From Schlegelella_A sp038225015 (GTDB taxonomy: Bacteria > Pseudomonadota > Gammaproteobacteria > Burkholderiales > Burkholderiaceae_C), in contig JBBRFB010000135.1 in NCBI GenBank assembly GCA_038225015.1, positions 1-8,843 of the forward strand: a stretch of 8,843 nt of DNA, written 5' to 3'. Below the pieces are notes generated by a model, which worked only from the letters and a program-made list of their open reading frames with translations, was not told where the DNA came from and ran no database searches. A program made the position numbers and the translations under genes. This document shows, piece after piece, positions 6,682 to 8,843 of the stretch; positions within the stretch are counted from its first letter, which is position 1; each line of letters opens with the position of its first letter.

Positions 6682-7638
6682 CTACAGCGTCGCCAGCAGC
6701 GCGGCGGGGCTGGCGGGCCGCCATCGGCTGCGCGCCTGGCGCCAGATCGAGCCGAGCGACGACGACGGCGCCGTCGTGAAGCGCGCCGCCGAACGCTCGC
6801 CGCAGAGCGTGAGCGTCGCGGCGCGGCCGCCGTCGGCCTCGCCGAGCAGTCGGGCGATCGGGCCCTGGTCGAGGCCGCGCCAGGCCTCGGCCCAGCCGGC
6901 CCAGTCGCCTGCCAGCAGCGGTTGACGCAGCGCCGCCTCGACCGTCGGCGTCGCCGACTCGTCGGCGGGCTGGTGCCGGCCGCAGCCGCTCAGCCAGAAC
7001 GAGTTCACGGCCAGCTCGCCGCGCTCTTCGCGCGCTTCGTTGCCCGGATGCGTGTGCAGCAGCAGCTGCGCCTCGCTCTGCAGCCGACGCACGAGGGCGA
7101 ACAGCGGGTGGCTGGCGGCGCGGTCGCGCAGCCAGAGGTCGACGCTGCGGCCGATCGCGCGGTCGAGCGAGGCGGTGGCGAGGCCGTCGAGATCGGGGCG
7201 GGCCGCGTACCAGCGATCGGCCGCGCCCCAGGCGCACGCGAAGCCCTCGCTTTCGAGCAGCCCGCGGATGGCGTCGAAGAATGCGCGCGACTCGGTGCGG
7301 TCGAGGCCGAGCAGCGCGGGCTCGAGCAGGGTCACGCTGTCGCGGCCGAGCTGCCAGTGCGCCGGCGTCAGCAGGGCCCAGGCGTTGCCGGCGACGGCGA
7401 TGCCGTCGGCAGCGGCCGCCCGGGCTGCGAAAGGCAGCGCCCCGTCGACGCCGTGCCAACCCCAGCCGGCCGCCAGCGCGCGCTCGTGCGGCGGCGAGAA
7501 CGAATAGGCATCGCCGTCGTCGCGGCCGATCTCCTCGAACACGGCGAGCAGCCGGGCCAGTCGCGGCAACTCCAGGCCGGCGACCACCTGCGCGCAGGCC
7601 TCCGACAAGGAAGACGCGAAGGGAACGAGCAGGTGCAT
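6682..7638 (-). CDS. RpfE-type conserved protein (COG4255-like; often named 'phosphoglycerate mutase')
   Basis: This 318-residue, apparently soluble protein has no signal peptide or membrane helix. It matches from memory the RpfE-type family found beside recJ in beta- and gammaproteobacteria. The recognised hallmarks are the ALLTPAHWQLGRDSVTLLEP segment, the TASLDRAIGRSVD segment, and a block from about residue 183 to 220 with RRLQSEAQ, the LLHTHPGNEARE stretch and VNSFWLSGCG (211-220). Some databases call members cofactor-independent phosphoglycerate mutases, but I see no recognisable metal-binding pattern of that enzyme, so the name should not be taken as a function. In Xanthomonas the homologue is in the rpf (regulation of pathogenicity factors) region next to recJ, and its biochemical role is unclear. 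The ATG at 7638 (MHLLVPFASS) begins the conserved N-terminus; the frame is open further upstream but there only overlaps lolC in antisense. No strong Shine-Dalgarno precedes it. It is the first gene of a likely operon with recJ. Confidence 0.8.
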   Translation of the reverse strand: MHLLVPFASSLSEACAQVVAGLELPRLARLLAVFEEIGRDDGDAYSFSPPHERALAAGWGWHGVDGALPFAARAAAADGIAVAGNAWALLTPAHWQLGRDSVTLLEPALLGLDRTESRAFFDAIRGLLESEGFACAWGAADRWYAARPDLDGLATASLDRAIGRSVDLWLRDRAASHPLFALVRRLQSEAQLLLHTHPGNEAREERGELAVNSFWLSGCGRHQPADESATPTVEAALRQPLLAGDWAGWAEAWRGLDQGPIARLLGEADGGRAATLTLCGERSAARFTTAPSSSLGSIWRQARSRWRPASPAALLATL

Positions 7639-7713
7639 GCGTCGATTATCCGAGGCGCCACCTGCGGCCATGCACCGGGTTGGCGCGACGCTGTCGAGTA
7701 GCATCGCTGCCGC
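7639..7713. promoter_or_regulatory. Divergent intergenic region between the RpfE-type gene and lolC
   Basis: This 75-bp gap must hold promoters for both directions. On the minus strand GATAAT (7645-7650, five of six matches to TATAAT) lies only 6 bases before the ATG at 7638, which would give a nearly leaderless transcript; the matching -35 position has no TTGACA-like sequence. On the plus strand TTGGCG (7680-7685) and TAGCAT (7699-7704) are weak matches spaced only 13 bp apart, so the lolC promoter is not defined. Neither gene has a strong ribosome-binding site here. Confidence 0.4.
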
Positions 7714-8843
7714 ATGAACTGGCCCTATGAACTGCAGATCGGCTGGCGCTACACGCGGGCCGGCCGGGCCGGGCGCAGGAACGGCTTCATCTCGTTCATC
7801 TCCGGTGTCTCGGTGCTGGGCATCGCGCTCGGCGTCGCCGCGCTGATCCTCGTTCTCTCTGTGATGAACGGCTTCCAGAAGGAAGTCCGCGACCGCATGC
7901 TGTCGGTCGTCTCGCATATCGAGATCACCGACGCCGGCGGCGCGGCGCTGCCCGACTGGCGTGCGATGGCGGCCGCGGCGCGCAGGAACCCCGAAGTCGT
8001 CGGCGCGGCGCCCTTCGTCGCCTCGCAGGCGCTGATCGCCCGCGGCGACGACATGCGCGGCATCGTCGTGCGCGGCATCGAGCCCGAGGCCGAGGCGACC
8101 GTCACCGACCTGGCCACGCAGCTGAAGGACACGACGCTGGCCCGGCTCGTGCCGGGCCAGTGGGGCGTCGTGCCCGGCATCGAGCTGGCGCGTTCGCTCG
8201 GCGTGCAGCGCGGCGACAAGGTGACCCTGATCCTGCCCGGCGGCCAGGTGACGCCGGCCGGCATCGTGCCGCGCCTGCGCACGCTCACCGTCGTCGGCAC
8301 GTTCGACGCCGGGCATTACGAATACGACAGCGGCCTCGCCCTCGTCGCGCTCGACGATGCCGCCCGGCTCTTTCGCGTCGAAGGCCCGACCGGGGTCCAA
8401 CTGCGGCTGCAGGACCTGAACCGGGCACCCCTCGTCGCTGCCGAGCTTTCCGCCAGCCTCGGCCCGGGCGTCGTCGTCCGTGACTGGACGAGCACGAACC
8501 GCAACTGGTTCGCGGCGGTGCAGGTGGAAAAGCGGCTGATGTTCATCATCCTCACGCTCATCGTCGCGGTTGCCGCGTTCAACCTCGTCTCGACGCTCGT
8601 GATGACGGTGACCGACAAGCGCGCCGACATTGCCATCCTGCGCACGCTCGGCGCGAGCCCGCGCTCGATCATGACGATCTTCGTCATCCAGGGCGCCGCC
8701 GCCGGCATCATCGGCACCCTGGCAGGCGTCGGCCTCGGCCTGCTGGTGGCGTTCAACGTCGACGTCATCGTGCCGGCGATCGAGCGGCTGCTGCACGTGA
8801 GCTTCCTGCCGAGCAGCGTCTACCTCATCAGCCGCATGCCGAG
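7714..8843 (+). CDS. lolC: Lipoprotein-releasing ABC transporter permease, LolC/LolE family (3' end outside the window)
   Basis: The inner-membrane permease of the LolCDE complex extracts outer-membrane lipoproteins and passes them to the periplasmic chaperone LolA. The visible 376 codons cover most of a protein usually a little over 400 residues long. It starts MNWPYELQIGWRYTRAGR, with a first helix near residues 24-46 followed by the family signature SVMNGFQKEVRDRML. A large periplasmic domain (about 50-270) includes QVTPAGIVPR at 178-187, which corresponds to the LolC 'Hook' that binds LolA. The second helix (about 272-295) precedes TDKRADIAILRTLGAS, the coupling-helix motif shared with the FtsX/MacB superfamily, and a third helix follows. 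The Hook favours LolC over LolE; a hybrid LolF type cannot be excluded until the following genes are seen. The ATG at 7714 fits the family N-terminus although no strong ribosome-binding site precedes it. lolD would be expected just downstream. Confidence 0.93.
   Translation, partial: MNWPYELQIGWRYTRAGRAGRRNGFISFISGVSVLGIALGVAALILVLSVMNGFQKEVRDRMLSVVSHIEITDAGGAALPDWRAMAAAARRNPEVVGAAPFVASQALIARGDDMRGIVVRGIEPEAEATVTDLATQLKDTTLARLVPGQWGVVPGIELARSLGVQRGDKVTLILPGGQVTPAGIVPRLRTLTVVGTFDAGHYEYDSGLALVALDDAARLFRVEGPTGVQLRLQDLNRAPLVAAELSASLGPGVVVRDWTSTNRNWFAAVQVEKRLMFIILTLIVAVAAFNLVSTLVMTVTDKRADIAILRTLGASPRSIMTIFVIQGAAAGIIGTLAGVGLGLLVAFNVDVIVPAIERLLHVSFLPSSVYLISRMP

Noticed and set aside
4729..7701. A 990-codon open frame on the plus strand
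   Set aside because: It lies opposite the ATPase start, recJ and the RpfE-type gene. Its product is low-complexity (rich in Arg, Ala, Gly, Glu, Val) with no recognisable domain. Such open antisense frames are expected from the third-position bias of very GC-rich genes.
7680..7704. TTGGCG / TAGCAT as a sigma-70 promoter for lolC
   Set aside because: Each box matches only four of six positions and the spacer is 13 bp, well short of the usual 16-18 bp.
7639..8796. Extension of the RpfE-type frame upstream to an ATG at 8796
   Set aside because: It runs antisense through lolC, whose helices, family signature and coupling motif are clear. The extension is Asp/Arg/His-rich with no recognisable domain.

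Overview
The window is a very GC-rich, gene-dense bacterial chromosome segment. The LolC-type permease, the RecJ sequence (DYDCDG form of motif I) and the RpfE-type neighbour together suggest a betaproteobacterium, perhaps Rhodocyclales or Burkholderiales. That placement is inferred from family resemblance only; no search was run. No tRNA, rRNA, CRISPR array, insertion sequence or prophage gene is visible.

Layout: five genes run leftward (minus strand) and one runs rightward. From right to left on the minus strand they are an RpfE-type conserved protein (6682-7638), recJ (4870-6672), an ABC transporter ATPase (3768-4763), a 1205-residue fusion of ABC permease and M1 aminopeptidase (145-3762), and the first 26 codons of a PHP-domain phosphoesterase that leaves the window at base 1. 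On the plus strand a lolC-type lipoprotein-release permease starts at 7714 and leaves the window at the right edge. The only divergent promoter region is the 75-bp gap 7639-7713.

Housekeeping part: the RpfE-type gene and recJ are 9 bp apart and probably co-transcribed. The same pair sits together in the Xanthomonas rpf region, but no other rpf signalling gene is seen here. lolC diverges from them and would be followed outside the window by the rest of the Lol lipoprotein-sorting system.

Accessory part, and the most interesting: the ATPase and the permease/peptidase are 5 bp apart and look translationally coupled. The permease gene encodes two six-helix ABC-2-like halves, then a 13th helix, then a complete-looking zinc aminopeptidase domain that the predicted topology places in the periplasm. 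Two genes would therefore give a complete ABC transporter with a built-in periplasmic peptidase. This architecture recurs in databases as 'ABC transporter permease/M1 family aminopeptidase', but to my knowledge its substrate and role are not established. The ATPase also carries a C-terminal tail built from a 27-bp tandem repeat.
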